Part shown: positions 8,060 to 15,801 of the stretch, piece by piece
Layout: every line of letters starts with the position of its first letter
Numbering within the stretch: position 1 is the first letter of the stretch
Origin: Pacificoceanicola onchidii
Lineage (GTDB): Bacteria; Pseudomonadota; Alphaproteobacteria; Rhodobacterales; Rhodobacteraceae
Reading direction: 5' to 3'
Length of the DNA: 64,000 nt
NCBI RefSeq assembly: GCF_004804335.1
Contig: NZ_SRXY01000007.1
Span: forward strand, 124,001 to 188,000
Notes under the pieces: model-generated
Database searches by the model: none
What the model was told of the DNA's origin: nothing
The model's input: the letters and a program-made list of their open reading frames with translations, nothing else
Position numbers and translations under genes: made by a program

Positions 8060-9033
8060 CCCTTCAGTGTCGCGAGCGCGCGCTCGAAGACAGCCTCGTC
8101 CACATTGCCGCCGGAGATCGTACAAATTACGGTCTCGGCCTCATGCGCATCGCCGTGAAACAATGCGCCTGCGAGAGCCACGGCACCGCCCGGCTCTGCG
8201 ACAACTTTCAGATGCCGGAATGCCAGCGCCATGGCGCGCAAGGCTTCCTCTTCGCTGACCACCACACCGGGGCCGCAAAGGCGCGAGGTGATCGGGAAGG
8301 TCAGCGCTCCGGGCATAGGGGTCAGGATGGCATCACAGAGCCCGCCCGCTTCGGTTGCATTGCTGAGCCGCTCGCCGGCGCGAAGCGACCGGGCGGTGTC
8401 ATCATAGCCCTCCGGTTCGGCAGGGCGCACTTGCATGCCGGGCGCGCGGGCTTCCAACGCCAGTGCGATCCCTGCGGTCAATCCCCCGCCGCCACAACAC
8501 ACCAGAACCTCTGCGTCTGACACGCCGAGTTCCGCTGCCTGTTCGGCAACTTCCAGTCCACAGGTTCCCTGCCCGGCAATGACCTCTGGCTCATCATAGG
8601 GGCGGATCAGGGTCAGACCGCGTTCCTTTGACAGACGATCCCCGATCTCCTCTCGCGCCTCCCGGCCGCCGCGCTCATAAAGAACAACCTCTGCACCAAG
8701 CGCCTTCGTGTTCTCGATCTTTAAGGTCGGCGCGTCTGACGGCATGATGATCACGGCAGGCGCACCATGTTCCCGCGCGGCGAGGGCGACGCCTTGTGCA
8801 TGGTTGCCGGAGGAAAACGCGATCACACCGCGTTTGCGCTCCGCTTCGGGCAATGCGGAGACCGCTGACCAGCCGCCCCGGAACTTGAAACTACCCGTGC
8901 GCTGGAGGCATTCCGGTTTGACCAGAACCCGGCGACCAGCGATCTCGTCAAGCGCGGACGCGCCAAGCAAGGGCGTGCGTCGCGCGTGCCCTTTGAGCCG
9001 CGCGGCGGCGGCTTCGATGCGGGTGATGTCCAT
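8056..9033 (-). CDS. Threonine/serine dehydratase-like PLP enzyme
   Basis: A 325-residue fold-type II pyridoxal-phosphate enzyme of the catabolic threonine/serine dehydratase or serine racemase group. The PLP lysine lies in GSFKFRGGW (near residue 50), followed by [14 protein letters not shown], the phosphate-binding loop [11 protein letters not shown] and a C-terminal TISGGNVD. It has no regulatory ACT domain, unlike biosynthetic IlvA. ATG 9033 has GAGGAG upstream; the frame is open to 9090 but without a ribosome site. It is convergent with the Trm112-like gene, the two stops overlapping completely. The exact substrate (threonine, serine or hydroxyaspartate) is unresolved. Confidence 0.88.
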   Translation of the reverse strand: MDITRIEAAAARLKGHARRTPLLGASALDEIAGRRVLVKPECLQRTGSFKFRGGWSAVSALPEAERKRGVIAFSSGNHAQGVALAAREHGAPAVIIMPSDAPTLKIENTKALGAEVVLYERGGREAREEIGDRLSKERGLTLIRPYDEPEVIAGQGTCGLEVAEQAAELGVSDAEVLVCCGGGGLTAGIALALEARAPGMQVRPAEPEGYDDTARSLRAGERLSNATEAGGLCDAILTPMPGALTFPITSRLCGPGVVVSEEEALRAMALAFRHLKVVAEPGGAVALAGALFHGDAHEAETVICTISGGNVDEAVFERALATLKG

Positions 9034-9117
9034 GGCGTGTCTCCTCGTGAGCGTGGCCGAAGTTGGGGAGCAGAATGCCCCGGTTGTCAACGCCGCAAGA
9101 CCCCGGCAGAAGGGGGC

Positions 9118-9636
9118 ATGATTGAAAAACGGGCAGAACGGGACGGGGAGCGCAGCCTGGCGCTCTTTTCGGAGTGTGAACGGTATCGTTACGGGTTGAG
9201 CCGGACATGGGACGAGACGTTGCCCAGTGTCCTTTTCATCATGCTAAACCCCTCCACTGCGGATGAGCTGCGTAACGATCCCACGATCGAGCGCTGCCAG
9301 AGACGCGCGCAGGCGCTGGGCTACGGAAGTCTCCTGATTGCCAACCTTTTCGCGTGGCGGGCGACGAAGCCGGAAGACCTGCGCAAGGCCAAGGATCCGG
9401 TTGGTCCGGAGAACGACGGCGTGCTGCAGGATTGGGGCGCGCGATCGGACATGATCATTGCGGCCTGGGGCGTGCATGGGGCTTTGCTGGGGCAGGCAGA
9501 ACGCGTTGCGCCGCTCCTGACAGGCGATGTGCGGCACCTGGGGCTGACCAAGGCTGGCCATCCGCGCCATCCTTTGTATGTTTCCTACTCCATCCATCCT
9601 CAGAAATGGCCAAAGAACACCCGCTATGCCGTCTGA
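9118..9636 (+). CDS. DUF1643 family protein
   Basis: A 172-residue protein of the DUF1643 family, function unknown. Marks are FIMLNPSTADELRNDPTI near residue 40, NLFAWRATKPEDL near 80, and a conserved C-terminal GLTKAGHPRHPLY. The start at 9118 has AGGGGGC just upstream; the frame is open for 44 further residues without a ribosome site and overlapping the divergent dehydratase. The next gene starts inside its end (11-bp overlap), so the two are probably co-translated. Confidence 0.82.
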   Translation: MIEKRAERDGERSLALFSECERYRYGLSRTWDETLPSVLFIMLNPSTADELRNDPTIERCQRRAQALGYGSLLIANLFAWRATKPEDLRKAKDPVGPENDGVLQDWGARSDMIIAAWGVHGALLGQAERVAPLLTGDVRHLGLTKAGHPRHPLYVSYSIHPQKWPKNTRYAV

Positions 9637-9916
9637 TACAGAGCAATCCCAACCCCTTCAGCAAGAGATCAGCCGCCTGACGACAGAGGTGCAGCGATTG
9701 AACCAACATCGGTTCATCCGCGTGCAGAACTCGGTTCCGCGTCTGATCCTGTTCCAGTTCGTGCGGGGGTTGGCCTTTGGCCTCGGCACCGTTGTGGGGG
9801 CCTCAGCCTTGGTCTCGATCATCGTTCTTTTGCTCAGTCAGGTGGAGTTCATTCCGATCCTTGGCGATCTCGCGACTCAGATCATTCAGGAAATCCAGCC
9901 GCCCGGTGCGGAGTAA
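9626..9916 (+). CDS. DUF5665-like small membrane protein
   Basis: A 96-residue protein: an N-terminal helix with heptad-like leucines (about residues 8-28), then one strong membrane segment (about 42-72, rich in G, A, V, L) and a short polar tail. This matches the layout of DUF5665 proteins. It overlaps the end of the DUF1643 gene by 11 bp. The ribosome site is weak, which fits coupled translation. Function is unknown. Confidence 0.72.
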   Translation: MPSDTEQSQPLQQEISRLTTEVQRLNQHRFIRVQNSVPRLILFQFVRGLAFGLGTVVGASALVSIIVLLLSQVEFIPILGDLATQIIQEIQPPGAE

Positions 9917-10013
9917 GCCCCGTTAAGCGCGGTTAACCTCGAATATCGAAATCCGTTGAACGAAAGCCCGGCATCGCGAATACTAAAGGCGGTGGAGTGC
10001 GAGGTTTTCGACC

Positions 10014-11231
10014 ATGTTCTTTCTTGCTGGCCTCATGGGAATGATGGTGCTTGGGTCTGTGGCCTTCGTTGGCTTCCCGACCGGGCAGGATGATGACGAC
10101 GGCGACCCAGTCGATACTGCGCCCACGGGCGGGGGACCCGCCTTGGAAGAGGGCGGTGAAGAAGACGATGCCCAGGATGGGTCAGGGATTCTGGACTTTG
10201 CCACACAAGGAGAAGAGTCGGAAACCGCCGCGCAAGAGCCCGCCACCGCGGGTGAAGCTGCCGCAGAGCCGTCCGCAACCGCTGTTAACAACACCAATGC
10301 GGCAGAGCCTGTTACCCAAACGCGCTACGTGGACATTGGCATGACACCGGACCCGGGCAGTGGCCCCCCGTCGGGTGTCAACACACTGTTTGGGCGTATG
10401 GGTTTGATCAATATGCCGGGCCTGATCGAGGCGGGCGGCGAAGCGGATGACACGCTGACCGGCACCCCGCAGACGGACCTGCTCAACGGCGGTGCCGGGG
10501 ACGATTTCCTTGATGCCGGGGCGTCCGATGACCAGCTCCACGGCGGCGATGGCGACGATACACTGCTGGGTGGCGGCGAGAATGATACGCTGCATGGTGA
10601 TGCAGGCAATGATGTGCTGTCCGGCGGGGCGGGCGAAGACGAGCTTTTCGGCCATGATGGCGCGGACACGATGGTTGGCGATGACGGCGATGACGCGCTT
10701 TGGGGCGGTCTGGGTGATGACCTGATGTCAGGAGGTGCGGGCGCCGACGCACTCATGGGCCGAGAAGGCGCTGATACGCTGTCTGGTGGGCTTGGACAGG
10801 ATACGCTGTTCGGTGGCTGGGACAACGATGTGGTTATCGGTGCCGAACGGGATGCGACCGGGGCGGACCTGGACGAAGGGGACTTCCTGAACGGCGGCGA
10901 CGGTGATGACACGATCATTGCTGGCGAAGGCGATATTGTGTCTGGCGGGGACGGCGCGGATACGCTGGTCCTCGGAGATTGGATCGTCAACCAGGCCGCC
11001 ACGCTGATGGACTTCGATGAGAGTGAAGATCAGATCATCGTTGTTTATGACGACAGCAATCAGCAAGCAGACCCGGTTCTGGAGGTTCGCGTGAGCGAGG
11101 CGGACCCGGACGTAACCGAGATTGTCGTTGACGGCACCGTTGTGGGCACGCTTGACACGGCCACCGCGCCGAGCGTGTCGTCGCTTGTGTTGGTTGGCGA
11201 AAGCGCTGCCTCGGCCGTGATCGGGACCTGA
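10014..11231 (+). CDS. RTX (haemolysin-type calcium-binding repeat) protein with N-terminal membrane helix
   Basis: A 405-residue acidic protein. Residues 1-22 form a hydrophobic helix with no clear cleavage site. Residues 25-110 are a disordered Asp/Glu/Ala/Thr-rich linker. About residues 140-300 hold around a dozen calcium-binding nonapeptides of the GGxGxDxLx type, and a C-terminal domain follows with DFDESEDQIIV. RTX proteins bind Ca2+ in a beta-roll and usually leave by type I secretion using a C-terminal signal. The N-terminal helix is unusual for that and suggests an anchored surface protein. No transporter gene adjoins. GAGG precedes the ATG. Confidence 0.85.
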   Translation: MFFLAGLMGMMVLGSVAFVGFPTGQDDDDGDPVDTAPTGGGPALEEGGEEDDAQDGSGILDFATQGEESETAAQEPATAGEAAAEPSATAVNNTNAAEPVTQTRYVDIGMTPDPGSGPPSGVNTLFGRMGLINMPGLIEAGGEADDTLTGTPQTDLLNGGAGDDFLDAGASDDQLHGGDGDDTLLGGGENDTLHGDAGNDVLSGGAGEDELFGHDGADTMVGDDGDDALWGGLGDDLMSGGAGADALMGREGADTLSGGLGQDTLFGGWDNDVVIGAERDATGADLDEGDFLNGGDGDDTIIAGEGDIVSGGDGADTLVLGDWIVNQAATLMDFDESEDQIIVVYDDSNQQADPVLEVRVSEADPDVTEIVVDGTVVGTLDTATAPSVSSLVLVGESAASAVIGT

Positions 11232-11240
11232 TACCGTCGA

Positions 11241-11275
11241 GCTTGGCAAAATACAGAGAATTGTATTTGCCAAGC
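11241..11275. terminator. Inverted repeat after the RTX gene
   Basis: GCTTGGCAAAATACA (11241-11255) pairs with TGTATTTGCCAAGC (11262-11275) around a 6-nt loop, with one bulge. No T-run follows, so it may be a non-canonical terminator, an mRNA-stabilising hairpin or an operator for rpsO. Confidence 0.5.
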
Positions 11276-11411
11276 CTTCAAAGCCCTTCCCAAATCCAGA
11301 TGAATCGTTTATCAGCCCGCATCCGCCTGATGCACGGGCGGATATCTCCACGGGCCTTGCTGGACGACATCCCGGCTTGCGCCATAACCCTTGATCCGAA
11401 AGGAGACCCCG

Positions 11412-11681
11412 ATGTCGATTACGCCGGAAGAAAAGAACCGCCTGATGAAGGAATTCGCAACCAAGGAAGGCGACACCGGTTCACCGGAAGTCCAGGTTGC
11501 CATTCTGACTTCGCGTATCTCCACCCTGACCGAGCACTTCAAGACGCACAAGAAAGACAACCACTCGCGTCGTGGCCTGCTCAAGCTGGTTGCTCAGCGT
11601 CGTAAGCTGCTGGACTACACCAAGGCCAAGGATGAAGCGCGCTATCAGGACCTGATCAAGCGCCTCGGCATCCGCCGCTAA
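11412..11681 (+). CDS. rpsO: 30S ribosomal protein S15
   Basis: An 89-residue protein, the normal length for S15, which binds 16S rRNA and helps fold the small-subunit platform. The hallmark [17 protein letters not shown] and [24 protein letters not shown] are present. AGGAG is 6 bases before ATG 11412; a 7-residue upstream extension is not needed. A strong terminator follows at 11724. Its usual neighbour pnp lies 0.7 kb away but on the opposite strand, with yigZ between. Confidence 0.97.
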   Translation: MSITPEEKNRLMKEFATKEGDTGSPEVQVAILTSRISTLTEHFKTHKKDNHSRRGLLKLVAQRRKLLDYTKAKDEARYQDLIKRLGIRR

Positions 11682-11723
11682 GCGCATCTCGGCCCGCTAC
11701 GGGCCACGAGGGACAAACAAGAG

Positions 11724-11756
11724 CGCCCGTCTTCCAGCAGGAAGGCGGGCGTTTTT
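11724..11756 (+). terminator. Terminator between rpsO and yigZ
   Basis: A 12-bp stem with one G-T pair (11724-11735 with 11740-11751, loop AGCA) is followed by TTTTT. It ends the rpsO transcript. Confidence 0.88.
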
Positions 11757-11761
11757 GTTAT

Positions 11762-12115
11762 TCAGTCGGAGAACTCTTGCAGGTAGAGGCGCACGGCCTC
11801 TTGCACATGCCGAAATCGATCGCCGCCAAGATGTTTGCCGCCGTACCAGCGGGTCACCACCACGATGTGATCCCGGACGCCTTCCCGTTCGAGCATGCGC
11901 AAGATCACCATGCCTGCTCCACTTTCGCCATCATCGTTCTTCAAGGGGCTGTCATGCGTCAGGCAGGCCCAGGTGTTGTGGGTCGCTTTGGCAAACTTCT
12001 TGCGGCGTTTCAGCTCCTTTAGAAAGGCCGCCGCCTCTTCGGAAGAGGTGCAAGGCCCGCCGGACACGGCATAGCGTGAACCGCGATCACTGATGATGTT
12101 TTCCAGAACGTTCAT
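11762..12115 (-). CDS. yigZ: YigZ/IMPACT (UPF0029) domain protein
   Basis: A 118-residue protein with the UPF0029 signature: THNTWACLT, DDGESGAGMVIL, VVVTRWYGGKHLGGDRFRHV. Eukaryotic IMPACT regulates eIF2 kinases; the bacterial role is unknown. It is much shorter than E. coli YigZ (about 200 residues) because the C-terminal DUF1949 part is absent. The start at 12115 gives the best match to the family opening; longer in-frame starts run into the upstream terminator. No clear Shine-Dalgarno is visible. The promoter must lie within or beyond the structured 12172-12363 region, because a terminator stands between it and pnp. Confidence 0.82.
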   Translation of the reverse strand: MNVLENIISDRGSRYAVSGGPCTSSEEAAAFLKELKRRKKFAKATHNTWACLTHDSPLKNDDGESGAGMVILRMLEREGVRDHIVVVTRWYGGKHLGGDRFRHVQEAVRLYLQEFSD

Positions 12116-12171
12116 GACACCGGCGTAGGAGGCAAAGCGGCATGGCACAAGAGTGCTGATGCGGCAAAAGG

Positions 12172-12201
12172 TAAAAAGGCCCTGGCATCCCCGCCAGGGC
12201 C
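12172..12201 (-). terminator. Leftward terminator upstream of yigZ
   Basis: GGCCCTGGC (12178-12186) pairs perfectly with GCCAGGGCC (12193-12201), loop of 6. On the minus strand a TTTTT run follows. It lies 63 bp before the yigZ start, so it ends a transcript arising to its right or acts as an attenuator. Confidence 0.8.
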
Positions 12202-12363
12202 TGCGGACGCATCCCGTGAGTGACACAGAGTCCGGTACCAGTACATGCCTTTTGAAGGCTTAACGTTAGCGGGTCATTGGTAAAGAATCCCTGAAGTTCC
12301 CAGTATGGAATTCCGGAGCTTTCGTTGATTCCGCTGGGTTTTCCGGATTCGTGACGTGACGGC
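12202..12363 (-). ncRNA. Candidate structured RNA or leader between two leftward terminators
   Basis: This gene-free 160-bp stretch lies between the pnp terminator and the terminator at 12172-12201. Read leftwards it can form AGCGG/CCGCT and GCCTT-CAA-AAGGC hairpins and a CGGAC/GTCCG stem before the terminator. It could be an independent small RNA or the attenuated leader of yigZ. I matched it to no known riboswitch or 6S RNA by eye. No good promoter was identified. Confidence 0.35.
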
Positions 12364-12364
12364 A

Positions 12365-12393
12365 CAAAAAAGGGCGCCAGAATTGGCGCCCTT
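12365..12393 (-). terminator. Terminator of pnp
   Basis: AAGGGCGCCA (12370-12379) and TGGCGCCCTT (12384-12393) form a perfect 10-bp stem with a 4-nt loop, followed on the minus strand by TTTTT. It stands 24 bp past the pnp stop. Confidence 0.92.
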
Positions 12394-12416
12394 GATCTTC
12401 GAAAGCAGGAAGCGAT

Positions 12417-14561
12417 TTACGCTTCTTCTGCCTTGTTTTTCTTCTCCGGAACGATCTCTTCGCCGGTTTCCTGATCGACCACTTTCATCGACAGGCGCAC
12501 CTTGCCACGATCGTCAAAGCCGAGCAGCTTGACCTTCACGTCCTGACCTTCCTTGAGAACATCAGACGGGTGGTTCAGGCGACGGTTTTCGATCTGCGAC
12601 ACGTGCACGAGGCCGTCTCGCTTGCCGAAGAAGTTCACAAAGGCGCCGAAATCGACGATCTTCACGACTTTGCCATCATAGATCTTGCCCTCTTCCGGCT
12701 CTGCCACGATCGAGTAGATCATGTCGTAAGCCTTCTTGATGGCCTCGCCGTTCGGGGATGCGATCTTGATGATGCCTTCGTCGTTGATGTCGACTTTGGC
12801 ACCGGACACTTCGACGATCTCACGGATCACCTTGCCGCCGGAACCGATCACTTCACGGATCTTGTCGGTCGGGATCTGCATGGTTTCGATGCGCGGAGCG
12901 TGTACGGAGAACTCGGAAGCCTCCGACAGTGCCTTCGACATCTCGCCGAGGATGTGCATGCGGCCTTCCTTGGCCTGTGCCAGAGCGGTCTTCATGATCT
13001 CGGGCGTGATGCCTGCAACCTTGATGTCCATCTGCAGCGACGTGATGCCGTTCTCGGTACCCGCCACTTTGAAATCCATGTCGCCGAGGTGATCTTCGTC
13101 GCCGAGGATGTCGGACAGAACCGCGTAGTCGCCATCCTCTTCCAGCACGAGGCCCATGGCCACACCGGCAACCGGTGCTTTCAGCGGAACGCCCGCGTCC
13201 ATCATGGACAGCGAACCACCACAGACGGAAGCCATCGAGGAGGAGCCGTTGGACTCGGTGATCTCGGAAACGAGACGCAGGGTGTAGGGGAAATCCGTTG
13301 CTGCCGGCAGAACCGCCTGCAGCGCGCGCCATGCCAGCTTGCCGTGGCCAATCTCGCGGCGGCCGGGGCCACCAACGCGACCAACTTCACCAACCGAGTA
13401 GGGCGGGAAGTTGTAGTGCAGCATGAAGTTGGATTTGAAGTTGCCGTGCAGCGCGTCGATGAACTGCTCATCGTCGCCGGTGCCGAGCGTGGTCACAACC
13501 AAGGCCTGCGTTTCACCACGGGTGAACAGCGCGGAGCCGTGCGTACGCGGCAGCATGCCGGTTTCGGAGACAATCCCGCGGATTTCGTCCAGAGCGCGGC
13601 CATCGATGCGTCGCTTGTTCTTGACCACGTCGGAACGCAGCACAACGGACTCGAGCTTTTTCAGCGCGGAGCCGAGGTTGGCATCGGCCAGCTGCTCTTC
13701 GGAAAGGGCGGCTTTGATGTCTTCCTTGGCGGCGGCAACAGCGGCAACGCGCTCCTGCTTGTCGGAGATGGCGTAGGCGGCCTTCATCTTCTCTTCACCG
13801 GCGGCCTTGGCGGCCTCAAACAGCTCGGAGTAATCCGGCGGGGTGAAGTCGAAGGGCTCTTTCGCGCATTCTTCGGCCAGATCGATGATCAGGTCGATCA
13901 CCGGCTGGATCTGCTCGTGAGCAAACAGAACCGCGCCGAGCATTTCTTCTTCGGTCAGCTCGTAAGCTTCGGATTCCACCATCATCACGGCGTCTTTGGT
14001 GCCGGCGACAACGAGGTCGAGACGCTGCTCGGGGTTCTCGCGGAGGCCCTGCATGTCATCGACTGTCGGGTTCAGAACGTATTCGCCATCCTCAAAGCCA
14101 ACGCGGGCGCCAGCGATCGGACCACGGAACGGCGCGCCGGAGATGGTCAGCGCTGCGGAGGCTGCAATCATGGCAACAACGTCGGGGTCGTTGACGAGGT
14201 CGTGGCTCAGCACGGTACACATCACCAGCACTTCGTTCTTGAAGCCGGGGACGAAAAGCGGGCGGATCGGGCGGTCGATCAGGCGGGCGGTGAGCGTTTC
14301 CTTTTCGGTCGGACGCGCTTCACGCTTGAAGAAGCCACCCGGAACCTTACCGGCGGCATAGTATTTTTCCTGATAGTGGACCGTCAGCGGAAAGAAATCC
14401 TGACCTTCGCGCGGCTCTTTGGCGAAGGTGACGTTGGCCATGACGGAGGTCTCGCCCAGAGTGGCGATGACGGTGCCGTCGGCCTGACGGGCAACCTTGC
14501 CCGTTTCCAGTGTGAGCGTCTCTTCGCCCCACTGCATCGACTTTTTCGTTTCTTTGAACAT
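12417..14561 (-). CDS. pnp: Polyribonucleotide nucleotidyltransferase (PNPase)
   Basis: A 714-residue phosphorolytic 3'-5' exoribonuclease, a trimer acting in mRNA decay. Domain order is complete: first RNase PH domain (about 15-145), linker, second RNase PH domain (about 310-540), KH domain with [15 protein letters not shown] (about 560-615), and S1 domain with [17 protein letters not shown] (about 625-690). The start at 14561 has AAAGGA upstream; the open frame beyond it is chance. The leader carries two GC hairpins next to the start, the position where PNPase and RNase III autoregulation acts in enterobacteria; autoregulation here is inference. It is convergent to rpsO, not downstream of it. 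Confidence 0.97.
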   Translation of the reverse strand: MFKETKKSMQWGEETLTLETGKVARQADGTVIATLGETSVMANVTFAKEPREGQDFFPLTVHYQEKYYAAGKVPGGFFKREARPTEKETLTARLIDRPIRPLFVPGFKNEVLVMCTVLSHDLVNDPDVVAMIAASAALTISGAPFRGPIAGARVGFEDGEYVLNPTVDDMQGLRENPEQRLDLVVAGTKDAVMMVESEAYELTEEEMLGAVLFAHEQIQPVIDLIIDLAEECAKEPFDFTPPDYSELFEAAKAAGEEKMKAAYAISDKQERVAAVAAAKEDIKAALSEEQLADANLGSALKKLESVVLRSDVVKNKRRIDGRALDEIRGIVSETGMLPRTHGSALFTRGETQALVVTTLGTGDDEQFIDALHGNFKSNFMLHYNFPPYSVGEVGRVGGPGRREIGHGKLAWRALQAVLPAATDFPYTLRLVSEITESNGSSSMASVCGGSLSMMDAGVPLKAPVAGVAMGLVLEEDGDYAVLSDILGDEDHLGDMDFKVAGTENGITSLQMDIKVAGITPEIMKTALAQAKEGRMHILGEMSKALSEASEFSVHAPRIETMQIPTDKIREVIGSGGKVIREIVEVSGAKVDINDEGIIKIASPNGEAIKKAYDMIYSIVAEPEEGKIYDGKVVKIVDFGAFVNFFGKRDGLVHVSQIENRRLNHPSDVLKEGQDVKVKLLGFDDRGKVRLSMKVVDQETGEEIVPEKKNKAEEA

Positions 14562-14583
14562 CGTATATCCTTTTGGAAGCACT

Positions 14584-14631
14584 CGCGGGCCCTCCCGCGT
14601 CTCCCGTTTGAATGGCGGCCCCATTGCCGCC
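14584..14631 (-). promoter_or_regulatory. Hairpins in the pnp leader
   Basis: Two stems stand within 70 nt of the pnp start: CGCGGG/CCCGCG (14584-14589, 14594-14599) and GGCGGC/GCCGCC (14614-14619, 14626-14631). They could be the target of leader processing. The rest of the leader (14632-14783) shows nothing I can name. Confidence 0.4.
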
Positions 14632-14784
14632 GCCCCCTTCATCCTGTCATGCGCCGGGGACAAAGCGTCACGTCTCAGATGCGCCGCGCATACATGTTTT
14701 TCGGGCTTTTGGAAAGCGGGGAAAGCACGCTCTGGTTGGAAAACAGGGCGTTTTTCCGATTTGCTGAACAGCAAGCGGTGAGGC

Positions 14785-14813
14785 AAAAAAAAGACCCGGG
14801 ACAAGCCCGGGTC
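14785..14813 (-). terminator. Strong leftward terminator between cenR and pnp
   Basis: GACCCGGG (14793-14800) pairs with CCCGGGTC (14806-14813), followed on the minus strand by eight Ts. It lies 155 bp past the cenR stop, farther than usual for that gene, and directly after the candidate small RNA. Confidence 0.9.
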
Positions 14814-14875
14814 AGTCCAACAGGGAGGTGCGTGCGATGACCCGCACACGCAACGGGTATACCTTCGTATATTGC
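14785..14875 (-). ncRNA. Candidate FnrL-controlled small RNA, about 90 nt
   Basis: Read leftwards from about 14875: a short hairpin (GTGCG/CGCAC at 14832-14847), an apparently unpaired CACCTCCCTG (14821-14830) that is complementary to Shine-Dalgarno sequences, and then the strong terminator. A perfect FnrL-type box is centred at 14912.5, about 41 bp upstream, the class II activator spacing. A 21-codon frame (ATG at 14875-14877, TGA just before the terminator) also exists, but has no convincing ribosome site, so a regulatory RNA is more likely than a peptide. Confidence 0.45.
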
Positions 14876-14905
14876 ATGACTTAAAGGTGCCCATGCAATG
14901 CGACT

Positions 14906-14919
14906 TTGATATGGATCAA
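14906..14919. promoter_or_regulatory. FnrL/FNR-type binding site
   Basis: TTGATATGGATCAA is a perfect TTGAT-N4-ATCAA palindrome. It lies in the cenR-pnp intergenic region on the upstream side of a leftward terminator. The only downstream unit on the minus strand before that terminator is the roughly 90-nt candidate RNA. Confidence 0.7.
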
Positions 14920-14967
14920 GAAACGCTGTGTCTTTCCCGCATCATACACCGCAAGATATTGAAACCT

Positions 14968-15654
14968 TTACGAAACAAGGCGATATCCACCCGACTCCGT
15001 CACCAGCAAAGAGGCATTTGACGGGTTCGGCTCGATCTTTTGTCGCAGGCGATAGATGTGAGTCTCCAGCGTGTGGGTCGTCACACCGGCGTTATAGCCC
15101 CAGACTTCGTGCAGCAAAGTGTCCCGCGGAACCACGCCTTCGGTGGCCCGGTAAAGGAACTTGAGGATGTTGGTTTCCTTCTCCGTCAGGCGAATTTTGC
15201 GATCATCTTCGGTAATCAGCATCTTCATCGCGGGCTTGAAGGTGTAGGGGCCAACCGTGAAGATCGCGTCTTCCGATTGCTCGTGCTGGCGCAGTTGGGC
15301 GCGGATTCGGGCAAGCAGGACCGGGAACTTGAATGGCTTGGTCACGTAGTCGTTGGCACCAGCGTCGAGCCCGAGGATCGTATCCGCATCGGAATCGTGA
15401 CCGGTCAGCATCAGGATCGGAGATTTGACGCCCTGTTTGCGCATCAGACGGCACAGTTCGCGTCCGTCCGTGTCAGGCAGGCCAACGTCCAGAATGACGA
15501 GGTCATAATCCTGCTCCTTGACGCGCCCCATGGCGTTGGTGCCGTTTTCCGCTTCGAAGACTTCGAAGTCTTCGGTCATGATCAGTTGCTCGGCCAACGC
15601 CTCACGCAGATCATCATCGTCGTCCACCAACAGAATGTTCTTCAGCTGTGCCAT
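14968..15654 (-). CDS. cenR: OmpR-family response regulator, CenR-like
   Basis: A 228-residue DNA-binding response regulator. The receiver domain (1-118) has the acidic cluster VDDDDDL, phosphoacceptor Asp56 in ILDVGLPD, Thr in MLTGHD and the switch Lys in TKPFKF. The C-terminal winged helix (about 130-228) ends HTLETHIYRLRQKIE. The combination DAGANDYVTKPFKFPVLLARIRAQLRQHE and WGYNAGVTTHTLETHIYRLRQK resembles CenR, the essential cell-envelope regulator of Caulobacter and Rhodobacter as I remember it. No kinase gene adjoins. GGAGA precedes the ATG. It is divergent from ribA across 147 bp holding a perfect palindrome. Confidence 0.85.
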   Translation of the reverse strand: MAQLKNILLVDDDDDLREALAEQLIMTEDFEVFEAENGTNAMGRVKEQDYDLVILDVGLPDTDGRELCRLMRKQGVKSPILMLTGHDSDADTILGLDAGANDYVTKPFKFPVLLARIRAQLRQHEQSEDAIFTVGPYTFKPAMKMLITEDDRKIRLTEKETNILKFLYRATEGVVPRDTLLHEVWGYNAGVTTHTLETHIYRLRQKIEPNPSNASLLVTESGGYRLVS

Positions 15655-15696
15655 GCTTGGGTCTCCGTCTTGCCTTTTCCGTCAGATGTGGACATT

Positions 15697-15711
15697 TTGC
15701 CGGTCCGGCAA
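15697..15711. promoter_or_regulatory. Perfect palindrome between cenR and ribA
   Basis: TTGCCGGTCCGGCAA is a 7+1+7 perfect dyad in the short divergent region, 43 bp from the cenR start and 91 bp from ribA. It could be an operator for either gene; its regulator is unknown. Confidence 0.4.
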
Positions 15712-15801
15712 GGATTGCTGCAAAACATTCACGCTCTCGTGTCCCGAGCCGTCAAATGTTACAGAAACTCCCGCCTTTTGTTACGGACCCGAGGCCTTTC
15801 T

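Noticed and set aside
9923-9936. TTAA-N6-TTAA upstream of the RTX gene, like a CtrA site
   Set aside because: The CtrA consensus has a 7-base spacer; one base short and without further context it is too weak to annotate.
12570-14840. Long open frame (756 codons) antisense to pnp
   Set aside because: pnp is unmistakable on the other strand; high-GC codon bias leaves long open antisense frames, and the translation has no known motif or ribosome site.
14812-14877. 21-codon frame inside the candidate FnrL-controlled RNA
   Set aside because: It has no convincing Shine-Dalgarno, and the expected transcription start falls at or after its ATG, so I treat the unit as a non-coding RNA.
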